From: Tieghemostelium lacteum
Lineage: Eukaryota > Evosea > Eumycetozoa > Dictyosteliales > Raperosteliaceae
DNA: 64,000 nucleotides
Reading direction: 5' to 3'
Assembly: GCA_001606155.1 (NCBI GenBank)
Contig: LODT01000028.1
Location: 1,030,735-1,094,734 of the forward strand
Made by a program: the position numbers and the translations under genes. The notes below the pieces were generated by a model. It made no database searches, was not told the origin of the DNA, and saw only the letters and a list, made by a program, of their open reading frames with translations. Positions 43,260 to 53,732 of the stretch are shown in pieces (within the stretch, counting starts at the first letter, position 1; each line of letters opens with the position of its first letter).

Positions 43260-44336
43260 TTATCCTATATATTTTAATAGGATTGGTTTAAATTGTTCAT
43301 CTGCATAAAAATAATCAGTTAGTTCACGTTCGTTTTAGATATAGAAAGAGTGTGTAGAAAAGGATATACATACATGCAGCAATAGTTAAAGCACTACCAG
43401 GCGCTATCCACATTATTCTAGCACCCATACCTTTGATAAAAGCTTGATAACCTTCTTCACGAAGAATTGTTTTTGCAGCATCATAAATACCTTTATATTG
43501 TTGTGTATCGGATTTTCTTTGAACTTGTATACGAGTTTTTATAACATCTAATGGGCATGTAAGACCAGCTCCAACTGATCCTGCAAAAAATCCAGAACAC
43601 AATTGATAATAAATAGGTAATGTTGGTTGATTTTTTAAAGTATACTGTTCACCAAAATAGTATTTAGACAAGAGAGATTTGGATTTTTCGTAAACTGTAA
43701 AATAAATTCCTACGTAGGGTCCAAAGGTGAGTAATGCCGGCCAGAATCCTCTATAGAATCCTTTTATACCTTCCTCTTTGAATATAACATTGGCAGCATG
43801 AAAACTACCTTTATATAGAGTTTGATTGGGATTTAGTTTTTGTGTGTTGGTTTGTACTTGTAATCGCTGTTTAATGATATCCATTGGAACCCAAACTAAA
43901 CTTCCAAAGGCATCAGCTACAAATCCTGATATAAAGTGACCTAAACTTCCAGACCCCCATTGAGGAAATGTAGAGGATAGTATTCGTTTACTCTCTTCAT
44001 ATCCATAAAAGTATAGTGCATGTGCTGGTACTGTTGCTGTAGCTACAATTGGAAATCCTTTATAAAGATATTTTACACCTTCATTCTTTAATATCATATT
44101 CATTGCATGAAATGTACCATTATATTGACTTTTTCCTACTTTCTTCAAATTAGCATCAAAATCATCATTAGTTGTCAAGATATTGATGAGTTTAATCAGA
44201 ATATATATACCTCAACTTGTAATCTAGCTCTTATAGTATCTATTGGATGCATTATTGAATCTGCAACTAAACCTGAAATTGCTCCTACTAATGTTATGGA
44301 TAACCCCTTTTTAATTTCAGTAGTTTCGTTCGTCAT
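43260..44336 (-). CDS. Mitochondrial carrier family protein (SLC25)
   Basis: Three exons, complement(43260..43300, 43374..44142, 44211..44336), 311 residues. The first exon contributes MTNETTEIKKGLSI and the first carrier signature PIDTIRARLQVE. The second carries VPMDIIKQRLQVQ (P-x-D-x-x-K/R) and CPLDVIKTRIQVQ. The third (YEQFKPILLKYIG) restores the usual C-terminus, which the exon alone lacks. Three repeats of about 100 residues, each with two membrane helices, are evident (GFPIVATATVPAHALYF, GFWPALLTFGPYVGIYF, GMGARIMWIAPGSALTIA). It closely resembles a Dictyostelium Mcf protein of the mitoferrin/S-adenosylmethionine-like group. The substrate is not predictable. It sits in the inner mitochondrial membrane. 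Confidence 0.9.
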
Positions 44337-44370
44337 TTTTATAAATTTCAAATTAAATTTTATTTAACTT

Positions 44371-44694
44371 TTAGAGTTTGAGAATGGACCATCCTGATAT
44401 TTTTAGAGTTCTTTTGGGTAGTTGACTTTGTATAAAGAGAGCGTCTATATTATTGACATTTTCTTCTATATCCTTCAATAAATGAAGATACTCTTGTTTC
44501 TAAAAACTCCTTATTAAAGGAGTTATTAAATCCAAAACAAAAGCTTTTGTATAGACCTCATGAGATGTTATTACCTGAATGTAGAACAAATACACAATAA
44601 TTATTAAGCAACAATTTTTTTATATAAAGGTTCACACATTATAGATAGGTACATCACCTGTTTTCCATTCATGTAGTAATATCTCATTGCACAT
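44371..44694 (-). pseudogene. Small gene or gene relic
   Basis: Minus strand. A good-looking frame starts MCNEILLHEWKTGDVPIYN (ATG at 44694). After a possible intron with GTGTGA donor and CATTCAG acceptor it continues VITSHEVYTKAFVLDLI to PLIRSF, where it meets a TAG. The same frame then resumes as KQEYLHLLKDIEENV...PKRTLKISGWSILKL and ends at 44371. Either a pseudogene, or a gene in which that TAG is removed by a splice I cannot place. The family is unrecognised. It marks the start of the 44-49 kb accessory island. Confidence 0.35.
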
Positions 44695-44952
44695 TATTTA
44701 CATATTTTCTCCTCGACTTATATCTTCTTTGATAGAAAGACAATTAATTTTTAACTCACCTGAATCAATTTATTCTATAAAATTTGTAAATATTAATTTA
44801 TACTAATTTATGCAATATTTATACCAATAAAATTTATAATTGAGATATTAATCAGTATAATCTCATATTTATTTATAATATTCTTTTATACCAATGATAA
44901 TTCTAAGAACTATTATTATAATAATAAATTAGTAATAGAACGAACAGTTGTA

Positions 44953-45004
44953 TTAAGAAATCTTGAATCTCTTTCTCCTTAAGAAATCTTGAATCTCTTT
45001 CTTA
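44953..45004 (+). repeat. Tandem 26-bp direct repeat
   Basis: Two head-to-tail copies of a 26-bp unit beginning TTAAGAAATCTTGAATCTCT, nearly identical, followed by a TATAAATAT box-like sequence and by GTAGGTATCATCC. It may be part of an old LTR-like or other mobile-element end, but no partner repeat is seen in the window. Confidence 0.55.
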
Positions 45005-46343
45005 TCTTATAAATATCGGCTATTATTGTTGTAGGTATCATCCTCTTATGCCTCTTCTCCTTATCATAAGACCTTCTGGTTTCTTTCACTTTCATTACAT
45101 AGTTTTTAAATACAAATAAATTGGCCAATTTATCACTTGATTGAAGTATGAATATGTTGGTTCAAAATAAAATACAATTGTTAAAGGAGGAATTAAAGTA
45201 CAGTAAAATAAAACAATAAATCTGAGCGATTTCCAGCTGCACAAACGAATTATTAAATAATTCAACATCTGACATTGTTTCAAGCGCTTAGAAATTAAAG
45301 TTTTAAATCCTCTATTTTACACTCTGAAAATAATAAATTTCTACGAATCTAGTTGGAGTTTGGTGAATTTTTCTTTAGTCTGCTTCAAAATCCAAATTTT
45401 TCCAAATCTGGTCTAGGAAAGAGGCTCCATTAAAGTAAAATGATGATATTCACTTAGTATTAAAATATTTCAAGGAGAAGAAGTTAAGATTTTAATTTTT
45501 GAACAATTTTAAGTTTAGTTTAAAACAATAATATTGGTCTTATTATTTGTGTAATTTCTTTTTTCAAGTATTTGCATGTAAAAACGGTAAATAAGTGGTA
45601 GAAGTATTAAGAGTTGTACTGCAAAAATAATATTTAAAAGAAAGAATATGTTTAAATCTCTCTAATTTTGTTTAAGACTACAGTGATATTAAAAACAAGT
45701 TTGCTAAGCACCTTAAATATACTCAAAGCCAAAAAGATGAGATTATATTTAAAGCTGATATTTCATTAAAACTAGAATAAAATTTTGTGTTTGGGGATTT
45801 TAAGATTAAAATAGGCATACAAGAATTCTAAATTGGTGTGGAATAGGATAGTGTTTAAATGAAAGGTGTGGAGATGTATACCAATATTGTAGATGAAATT
45901 TGATATCAATCAATAACACCTAAATGTCCAAGGTCAGAAATATGCTGTTCAATAAAGAATTTTATAAAAACAACAAATACTACTTGATACTTAGGTCTTT
46001 TACCAGATAACAATTCTACTAATATTGTTTATTTCTAATGTACAATTAATGTTTATCGAATACATACCAATGTGAACTAGTTCAGTTAATCTAAAGTAGC
46101 TATTGTAGCAATGAATCATCAAAACCACAATATATAAATTAAACTTAATTCATACATTTATACCATATTTGCATAATACTATAATTAAAAAAACAAGGGC
46201 AAACGGTCTTTTTTTATTGTATCAGGTTTAATCAAGATGGAAAATTAATGTTTCAAATAATTTTTTCTTATTATACTTAATTGCACAACTGCTAAAGGAA
46301 TAATTTTATAGGATTAAAAATTTTATTTTATATGAAAAATTTT
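45005..46343. other. Gene-poor decayed DNA
   Basis: About 1.3 kb with no gene. Several short coding-like scraps are present in different frames, and AT content is slightly lower than in ordinary spacers. It looks like old mobile or duplicated sequence, too decayed to name. Confidence 0.35.
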
Positions 46344-47868
46344 TCAGGAATACATAGTGTTATATGAAGCTGAATCAAAAAAATCAGTTGATTGTGGAGG
46401 TAAATGTGTTTGTAATTTGGTGTAGAATTGTTTAATTATTTTAAGTCCGTGGATATTTTTCAATTCATCTGGGTCATCCTCAAGGTTTCCAACATCTGTA
46501 TTTGTAAGACTTACATGTATTACCATGATCAGTGCGGTATTTAAAGAGATCCGGAATTTGAGGTTGAATTAGGGAGGTATTGAAATATTTGTTAGGAGTC
46601 CATTTTCCTGTTTCTAAAAATGGAATGTATATTGTTTGTGATAAATTTGACATCAGAATAAATGCCTGGGATCTATTTAATGTACAGGTCTCCATTGTGT
46701 TCTTTGGTGCCCACCAGGTAAAGAGAAAATCATTGACTAGATCTGTCAATAAATGTAAAACAGGATGAGATGTAGTGTGAATGCTCGCTCCAATTAATTG
46801 GCAAAAAGATTGGTAGACATCATTTTGATCTATACCACCATCAGAAGTTTTCTTTTTCAACTCTACGACAAGGTATATATCCAAATTACACTTTGATAAG
46901 TGCGTTAATTCTGGAAAACAACAACATCAGTAGTTCCTTTAAATCCACAAGGTAACCTTTCCAAATTTTGTCCATTTATATATAAGAAAGTTTCTTTAGC
47001 ATGAACATCTATATATCTTAATTTTTGGAGAGGAAAGTTATCGTTTAAATATTCAATACAAGATGCTATCTGATTGAGTTCTGATTCATTTGTCCACTGA
47101 TATGGTGGAATTGCTTTGGATTGAGTTGTTTCTTTAATTTTTATATTATGATTCTCAATTATCGTAATTCCTGTTGCTTCTTTGACTTTTGACCAGGCTT
47201 CTTCCCCAACTTTGGAATATGAAATAATAGATTTTTCTGAGGTAAGTGATGACTTGACTACTGAGATATCTTTTCTATGTTGAACGATAAACTCCTTAAA
47301 TAAAGAAATTAATGTACCTATATTTTCTTTGCTACCTATTTAATCAAGTTAATCAATAATTTTCCTAAATTCAAATATATCTTCCAAACCTAATGCATTT
47401 ATACAAAATATTCTACATACCTTGCTCTTCTTGTAGTTCAATGTCAGGTGTTTGAATTGTATTGAGGTTATGTTACAAAATATATAAGTATAAATGACAA
47501 AAGATGTTTGGATTAGTGATAAGGTGTTTAGTGTACATACCAGGACTTGTAGTTGGTTGAGATAGGGCAATACCTTTGGAGATTCTCTGAAATAAAAGTA
47601 TGCTTTGACCAAAAGAGATTTTTACCTTGCTATTTAAATCATCACTTTGCAAACTGGAAAGTGCTTCACCATTGAAATTTGCTTCTTTAAATTTCTGCAA
47701 GTCTTCCATAGGAAGGAATCTAGCAGCCCAGGCATATGTTTGTTCTATGCTCCAGTTAAAATCATGATATTCACTAGTAGTTGGGTCTAAAATATTTAAT
47801 TTGTTTTGATTATTTGTTGAACTATGTGTAGTTGTTACTGTTGTTTGATTATTTATTATTGAATTCAT
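46344..47868 (-). pseudogene. Fossil: SAM-domain protein with PD-(D/E)XK (Crinkler-like) nuclease-fold region
   Basis: Minus strand, broken gene with about two breaks in addition to ordinary-looking introns. The first part encodes a Thr/Asn-rich leader and a SAM domain (WSIEQTYAWAARFLPMEDLQ...). Further on a region has the order expected for a restriction-endonuclease-like core: a TTDVV segment, VVELKKK, then QLIGAS and VLHLLTDLVNDF, which resembles the C-terminal nuclease region of Crinkler-type proteins. In other eukaryotes such proteins are found as pathogen effectors and as intrinsic conflict systems. It lies in an island of decayed sequence beside a virus-like fossil. Decay looks fairly recent because most codons still read. 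Confidence 0.6.
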
Positions 47869-48030
47869 TGTTGAATGAAAATTAAATTAAAAAGAACATT
47901 TATTTTTTTTCTAACATAAATCCATTTGGCACCAAATCTTTAAAATAATTTAATATAATTTCAAATTAGGCTATAATACACGAATGACAAAAAGAGTTAT
48001 AAGCAAACATGGTATGAATAAACATTATTG

Positions 48031-49430
48031 TTACATATTGTAAAGAGAATTAAATGTGATTGTGGAATATTCAGCAGAACATTGGATAAAGAAATAGCTA
48101 TTATTACTTTTATTTATGATGTTTGAAAGGTAAATGTATGTAGAGACTTGAAGGGTTTGACTTGTAACAATAGTACCAACATTGATATTCTGAATGTATA
48201 TTTGGTAAGTAATACCACCATGAAAAACAACAAATCTACCTGGTTGAATGAGATTAGAACCTACTCTATAATAACCACAATCACTAAGATATTTAAAATT
48301 GGAGTATATCTGTTTGGCCAACCTCCACTCCAACTTCCAATACATGCAGCTGTGTTGGTTGATGAAGGAACAGTAAAGATGATAAATAGAGAAAACAAGT
48401 TTTACCAATTCTTGACATTTTAACTGAATACCACCACTTATTTGTGCTCCACTATTCATTGTAGTTGAACCTGCAATACCAACTTGACCACTTATTTGAG
48501 TTAATGGAGTTGTTATAGACACATTTTATTTGGTGATATTAATTGAATATTACTTGGTGATGCAGTTAAAGAATCTGGTGCATACATTAATATACTACTT
48601 CCATCAGCTGCATTTATTTGAAAAACTTTGAGAAGACCTACTGATGTTATATTAAAATATGACAAAGTATTATAGTTGATTGTTGATATTTATAGTTGTT
48701 GAATCCAGGAATAAAATAATTGGTTCGTTTTTGTTAAATAAATAGGAGGTATTTATTCTTATGCTGGTATTACTGCACAATATTTATAATCATATGTTGA
48801 TACAACAGTGAATGGTTTATTCACATGGAGAATTAAAAGCAAATCAGATATTATTGGTTCAACTAATGAATAATGTCTATGTCTGCCAGATTTACCATAT
48901 TAAAAGAATGACAGCGGATTGTTTTTGATGTATTTCATGAGGTAGATGATCAGATATCATACCCTCTGATAATAATGATTCTGGTATTATCCTCATTAAA
49001 ATGTGAGGTGTCAATATTAATATAATACCAATAAAATGCCTCCATTACTGATTCATTACTAACTATTTTAGCTAAATTATTCAAATACTCTTTGTTTCCC
49101 ACTAATTCTGTTGATAGATCTAATATAACATATCTTCTTTGCTTTGGTGATTGAATTCGAATTGCATTGTTGTTTATTGTAATCATAAAGTTAGTATGGT
49201 TATTCATTTCAAATTCATCTACATATTTTTGTCTGATTGTTATTTTTGGTTCTGTTATCAAACCTTTTAATGCATCGCTTTTCTCGTTCCAGATTGATTG
49301 TGAAGCACACGGCATTTCATCTATTAAAACAAATACTTTATATTCCTTTTCCTGTTCCTTCCATTGAATTCTTTAGATATAACAGTATCTATCTTTTGTT
49401 CATATCCTCCAATTTTAACTTTTGATCAGG
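48031..49430 (-). mobile_element. Fossil: virus-like element remnant with D5-like SF3 helicase and beta-rich structural-type segment
   Basis: Minus strand, clearly broken (at least three breaks). The part at about 48950-49400 is a superfamily 3 helicase/primase C-terminal region: a Walker B-like LIDEMP, SDALKGLITEP, the sensor-type FMITINNNAI (NN motif) and QRRYVILDLS, as in D5-like proteins of large DNA viruses, virophages and Polinton-related or plasmid-like elements. The part at 48031-48700 encodes Gly/Ser/Thr-rich beta strands (for example ISGQVGIAGSTTMNSG) of the kind seen in viral fibre or capsid-associated proteins, but its family is not identified. No terminal repeats were found. The age is hard to judge; long readable stretches suggest a fairly recent insertion. 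Confidence 0.55.
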
Positions 49431-49705
49431 TGGCATCTATATTGGTAAATTTATAACCAGTGAAGTATTTGGAAGAATGCATTGTTTTTCTTGAATACAA
49501 CTGCATGGTGAGGATCCATTGTGTAAAAAAGACCGTTCACCCTGGTTTTTTTAATTTTATTCTCACATTAGTACAATTGCTATTGTATATTCACTTCATG
49601 AATGCAATTTGTTGATATTAATAGAGCCAATACGAATTCAAAAAAATACCAATTACAGTATTAGTAAAATAGGTATAATATTAAAAATTATTTTATTTTT
49701 AAAGG

Positions 49706-51475
49706 TTATCCGAGAGTATCCAAAGCTTTTTGAATGTATTGATTAGAGGATTCATAGAAGGACTCTGAAGAAACTGTATAGTCTAATTGATTAATATCTT
49801 CAGAATCATAATCTATTCTATAGGGAGTTGGTTGTGATTTTATAAAGGAAATAATTAAATCAGGAATGTCAGGATAAGATTTCCTAGCATTCTGTAGCGT
49901 AGTTATTAGATTAACCAAAGTGTCTCTAATGTATTTACGTATTGAAAAACCAAAAAGGGACCCACCAAGATTGAGTGCCAATGGACCACTAAATGAAGCT
50001 TTTTGATACAAAAGGAATACATCCCTGATTATTTTTGGATCTAATTCATCTAGTGATATTACAAATGAACCTCTCTTTTGTATTTTTGGACTAGTGAAAC
50101 TTGTAAAGGCTGAGAAGTCTTCAGAGAGCACATAGAGAGTAGGAATTAATTTAGAGATGAGAGTTCTAGAAGTTTCATCAACTACCCTAGGTATCATTAT
50201 TTGAAAAGCTTTAGCCACCGACACTGGGTTCATAGTTTTTGTGATTTCTCTAATGAACTCACCCATTCTAATATATATTCTATTTGAAGCAACAGCATCA
50301 ATATACTCATGTACAAACAGAGCTTTACCAGCATATAGTTTAGTGACGTCAAATTCTTTCATTGACTCATGGTTATAGAGACAATAAGCAATGGTACCAA
50401 TCTGACATGCACATAAAAGACCATTTAAGAATTTATAAAATAATGGGTGTGGTTTAAAAGGTTCAAATGTAGAATCAACAGTGGCAGCTTTAAATGGTAA
50501 CACTGTAGCTTTAGTAGCATAAGTCAATACATGCAGATTTTTTAAGCTTTTTTTGGACTCTAGAGTGACTTTGTTGAATAATTGGGTGATATTCTCACTG
50601 ACCTTGATGACATCTCCAAATGTTTTTACAAAACTATTAACCAAATCTAGGAATTGGTTACCAGGGTTCTTTAAAATTCTTTTTAGAACTTTGAGTATGG
50701 TTTGGTAGTAAATGGCTTTGTTTAAAGAGGAGCTCTGAAAACTGTTTGACATGCAAAATGCCAGTGCAGTAAATACATTATTACCAATTATATCATTACT
50801 GAGTCTATAGGTTGGATTTAATAAATCTAATTTAGATTTTAGCTCCATGATTTTAAATTGATCAAATTCGTTTGAATTATTGACATTATCTACCAGTGCT
50901 CTAGTGTATTGTACTGCCACTGTTTGTGTTCCATTAATATCTAGCAATGCAGTTCTAACTTTAGCATTAAATGTTCCACGATGGTAAATGAATGGTAACA
51001 TTTGTGGCACCAATTCTTTTAATGCTATAAAATATAACATCATGCTTTGTTTGGTCATCATTGAGCCAATGGTAAGATTATTCAATTCATTTTCTACCTC
51101 ACCACATCTAATAAAAGATTTATATTCGATAGCTTCGTCAGTGTGGTATAAAACCTGTAATAACCAAACTTTTGCATATTCACGATAGAACTGTGCAGTT
51201 TTTTCATCTTTTAACAACTCTAGAATGTCGTCATTCAATGGGCTTTCGTCCTGTACTTGATTGTAGTAGTTTAAAATAGCTACAAAGTATTTTTGTGCTC
51301 TATCTTTTACTATATCAATTTTAGTATTGACATCAAATGTGCTAACTGCCAAAAAATTAGATACTGTCAAAGTTTCTGCTGATAGTTTTGGTATATCAGG
51401 AAATTGTTTTGCAATCTTATTATCTCTCCATATTTGAAAATCTTCTAAAAATTTACCACCTATTTTCGTTGTCAT
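49706..51475 (-). CDS. Divergent-pair paralogue A, soluble-looking, unknown function
   Basis: 589 residues, single exon, no signal peptide. It is a clear paralogue of the gene at 51880 in head-to-head arrangement: KIGGKFLEDFQIWRDNKI against KVGGKFIDDFKSWRNKQI, MMTKQSMMLYFIALKELVPQ against MFTKQTMMLNFLALKEKAPQ, and LKSKLDLLNPTYRLSN against LKTKLDLLDPTFDLSN. The C-terminal third aligns with the hydrophobic part of the neighbour but has lost most of its hydrophobicity: SGPLALNLGGSLFGFSIRKYI stands where the partner has AGPVSLILGGVLIALALIKVI. About 30 kDa of helical N-terminal sequence has no known motif. The family seems dictyostelid-restricted, as far as I recognise. It could be a regulator or decoy of its partner (speculation). 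Confidence 0.75.
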   Translation of the reverse strand: MTTKIGGKFLEDFQIWRDNKIAKQFPDIPKLSAETLTVSNFLAVSTFDVNTKIDIVKDRAQKYFVAILNYYNQVQDESPLNDDILELLKDEKTAQFYREYAKVWLLQVLYHTDEAIEYKSFIRCGEVENELNNLTIGSMMTKQSMMLYFIALKELVPQMLPFIYHRGTFNAKVRTALLDINGTQTVAVQYTRALVDNVNNSNEFDQFKIMELKSKLDLLNPTYRLSNDIIGNNVFTALAFCMSNSFQSSSLNKAIYYQTILKVLKRILKNPGNQFLDLVNSFVKTFGDVIKVSENITQLFNKVTLESKKSLKNLHVLTYATKATVLPFKAATVDSTFEPFKPHPLFYKFLNGLLCACQIGTIAYCLYNHESMKEFDVTKLYAGKALFVHEYIDAVASNRIYIRMGEFIREITKTMNPVSVAKAFQIMIPRVVDETSRTLISKLIPTLYVLSEDFSAFTSFTSPKIQKRGSFVISLDELDPKIIRDVFLLYQKASFSGPLALNLGGSLFGFSIRKYIRDTLVNLITTLQNARKSYPDIPDLIISFIKSQPTPYRIDYDSEDINQLDYTVSSESFYESSNQYIQKALDTLG

Positions 51476-51879
51476 TTTTAAAATTAAATAAATCTATTTA
51501 AGTGTGTAAATAAAAATAATAAAAAGAAAAAAATATTATTAATTCATCCATTTATAAAGTACTATAAAAGATCAAATCAGATAGAGGGAGATGGGACAAA
51601 ATTTGCTGACATTCAAGTAAAATTTTAATAAAAAATTTAGATTTTTGATTAAATTGGTGAATTTGATTAGTTTTTTACATTTTTATATGCCATCTATCAT
51701 TTTTTATGATACATTTTTTACATTCCCAAGAGGTGGATGATTTCATATGAATTATTTTATGATTTTTTCCTATTCAAAGAATAAGGATAGATGGTGGGGA
51801 TGGAAGGAATAAAAAGAAACCAAGTGTAAAAAAAAAAAAATGATTTATTATAATTGAGGAATAAATAATTCATTCTATA
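51476..51879. promoter_or_regulatory. Shared divergent promoter of the paralogue pair
   Basis: 404 bp between the two start codons, with purine-rich patches (GAGGGAGATGGGA at about 51583; GATGGTGGGGATGGAAGG at about 51791) and an A-run just before the second ATG. Probably a bidirectional promoter; no named factor site can be supported. Confidence 0.4.
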
Positions 51880-53619
51880 ATGACAAAAGTTGGTGGAAAA
51901 TTCATTGATGATTTTAAATCATGGAGAAATAAACAAATAACAGCACCAACAGATAGTTCAAAATTAACAGTTGAAGAATATTTAAAACTGACAACATATG
52001 ACAGCAATAAAGTTGATATTGTAAAAGAGAAATCAGATGCAATGTTTATAGACATTGTTAACTACCACCAAAGTGATTTAGCAATAAAGGCCATGGGAAT
52101 ATCAAAACCATCACTATCAGCAGAGATTTTAGCACTAGCCGCCGAAAGCAAAGTTAAAGAATTCTATGCTAAGTATGGTCAGTTGTGGTTACTGAAAGCC
52201 TTACAGAGTTCAACTGAAACTACAACATATAAATATAAAATCAATATAGAGCAAGTGAATAGTGATATGAATGCCATCACAAGAAATACCATGTTTACCA
52301 AACAAACCATGATGTTAAATTTCTTGGCACTAAAAGAAAAGGCACCACAATTTCTTCCATTTCTCTATATTTCTAATACACTAATTTCAAAGGTAAAAGC
52401 TCATCTACTGAAACAAGAAAATCTAGAGCAATGGGTTAAAGATGCTGCAGCACATCATGTTGCCAATAAGGATGTAAATACTGAATATGACCAATACCGA
52501 TTCAATGAACTAAAAACTAAACTTGATCTGTTGGATCCTACATTTGATTTATCCAACTCAGTATTGGGCTTGTATCATTGTACTCTGTTTGCATTCGTTT
52601 CCAATAGTAACCCTAAAGATACACCACTGATTAGAAAGATATATGAAGAAAATATCCTTAGAGAACTAAATAAGATTGAAAAGAATCCAAATAATGAATT
52701 TCGTACATTACTTGGTGAGATGAAAGCTGCATATGGTGGTACTCTAATTAAACTAACTCATAAACTGTCATCATCATTCTTTACATTTATGAACCAAAAT
52801 ATCCAAAATACAATCAATCCCAATCATGTCATGACACTGGAATCTATTCTAGTTATGAAAGAAGATAGTGCCAATGCATTAAAATTACCAAGTAACCAGA
52901 CATTTTATAAATTTGGTAATGCTCTATTGGTTAGTTGCCAATTGGCAGCATTGGCTTATGGTTTTTTAAATTACAACAAATTAAATGGTTTCCAAAAGGG
53001 ATTACTCTACACTGGTACTGCACTGACAGTTGTTGATATTTCCAGAGCTATTGCTGGTAAAACAATTTTTACCTATATGGGTAATGTTGTTCGTGATGTA
53101 CTCTATTATAGAGGTGGTACTGCTCTAGCAAAAGGCGTTGCAAAAGCACTTACAATCATTCCAAAATTTATTGGTAAATCTATTCTTGCCATATGCAATA
53201 AGTTGGTGCCTGTTCTATTGATTATCTCTATTGGTATATCAATTTGGGATGCCGTTGTGGCCGCAAAGGAACAGAATTGGGGTATTTTTGCAGTTTCTAT
53301 TGCTGAGGTTGTAGCTGCTGCAGGTGTTGGTCTCTGTATTATTTTTGCAACCACTGCTTGGGCTGGTCCTGTTTCTCTCATTCTTGGTGGTGTACTAATA
53401 GCTTTAGCTCTTATAAAAGTAATTTGGGGTTTCTTGTCTACTTTATTTGAAGGTGATCCTAGACTTGATTTTATTAATTCTTGCGAGGGTAAATATAGAA
53501 ACTCACAATTTATTGATTTTTATTTCTCCTATGCTGAAATAAATGGTCCAATCGATACTGAAGAAGAAAAACAAAAATTTATAACTGTGTATAATTGGGC
53601 TCTTGGAAAACATAGTTAA
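51880..53619 (+). CDS. Divergent-pair paralogue B with hydrophobic C-terminal region, possible membrane-inserting protein
   Basis: 579 residues, single exon, no signal peptide. The N-terminal 340 residues are helical and polar. From about 345 there is a string of hydrophobic segments: LLVSCQLAALAYGFL, GLLYTGTALTVVDI, LVPVLLIISIGISIWDAVVAA and VAAAGVGLCIIFATTAWAGP followed by SLILGGVLIALALIKVIW. The Gly/Ala-rich helical hairpins and the WDAVVAAKEQNWG link recall pore-forming regions of bacterial toxins and T6SS-type effectors, and also of ordinary membrane proteins, so this is only a resemblance. The tail after about 530 is polar. It is the head-to-head paralogue of the gene at 49706. Subcellular site unknown. 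Confidence 0.75.
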   Translation: MTKVGGKFIDDFKSWRNKQITAPTDSSKLTVEEYLKLTTYDSNKVDIVKEKSDAMFIDIVNYHQSDLAIKAMGISKPSLSAEILALAAESKVKEFYAKYGQLWLLKALQSSTETTTYKYKINIEQVNSDMNAITRNTMFTKQTMMLNFLALKEKAPQFLPFLYISNTLISKVKAHLLKQENLEQWVKDAAAHHVANKDVNTEYDQYRFNELKTKLDLLDPTFDLSNSVLGLYHCTLFAFVSNSNPKDTPLIRKIYEENILRELNKIEKNPNNEFRTLLGEMKAAYGGTLIKLTHKLSSSFFTFMNQNIQNTINPNHVMTLESILVMKEDSANALKLPSNQTFYKFGNALLVSCQLAALAYGFLNYNKLNGFQKGLLYTGTALTVVDISRAIAGKTIFTYMGNVVRDVLYYRGGTALAKGVAKALTIIPKFIGKSILAICNKLVPVLLIISIGISIWDAVVAAKEQNWGIFAVSIAEVVAAAGVGLCIIFATTAWAGPVSLILGGVLIALALIKVIWGFLSTLFEGDPRLDFINSCEGKYRNSQFIDFYFSYAEINGPIDTEEEKQKFITVYNWALGKHS

Positions 53620-53732
53620 ATTATCAAAGTAAATCATCACATTTTCATAAAAATCAAGGAATTTTTAATTTTCACAAGTCGACTTTTTTTTTTTTTTTTT
53701 TTAAAGTATTTTTATTTAAATAAAAACAGGAA

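Noticed and set aside
44787-45090. Possible solo LTR around the 26-bp tandem repeat
   Set aside because: A TATA-like box and a primer-site-like GGTATCA are present, but there is no clear TG...CA boundary, no target-site duplication and no second copy; reported only as a repeat.
45095-45283. 62-codon minus-strand frame
   Set aside because: Poor codon quality and no homologous pattern; lies in decayed DNA.
51880-53619. Calling paralogue B a bacterial-type pore-forming toxin
   Set aside because: Only hydrophobic hairpin character supports it; no family motif is visible, so it is described as unknown.
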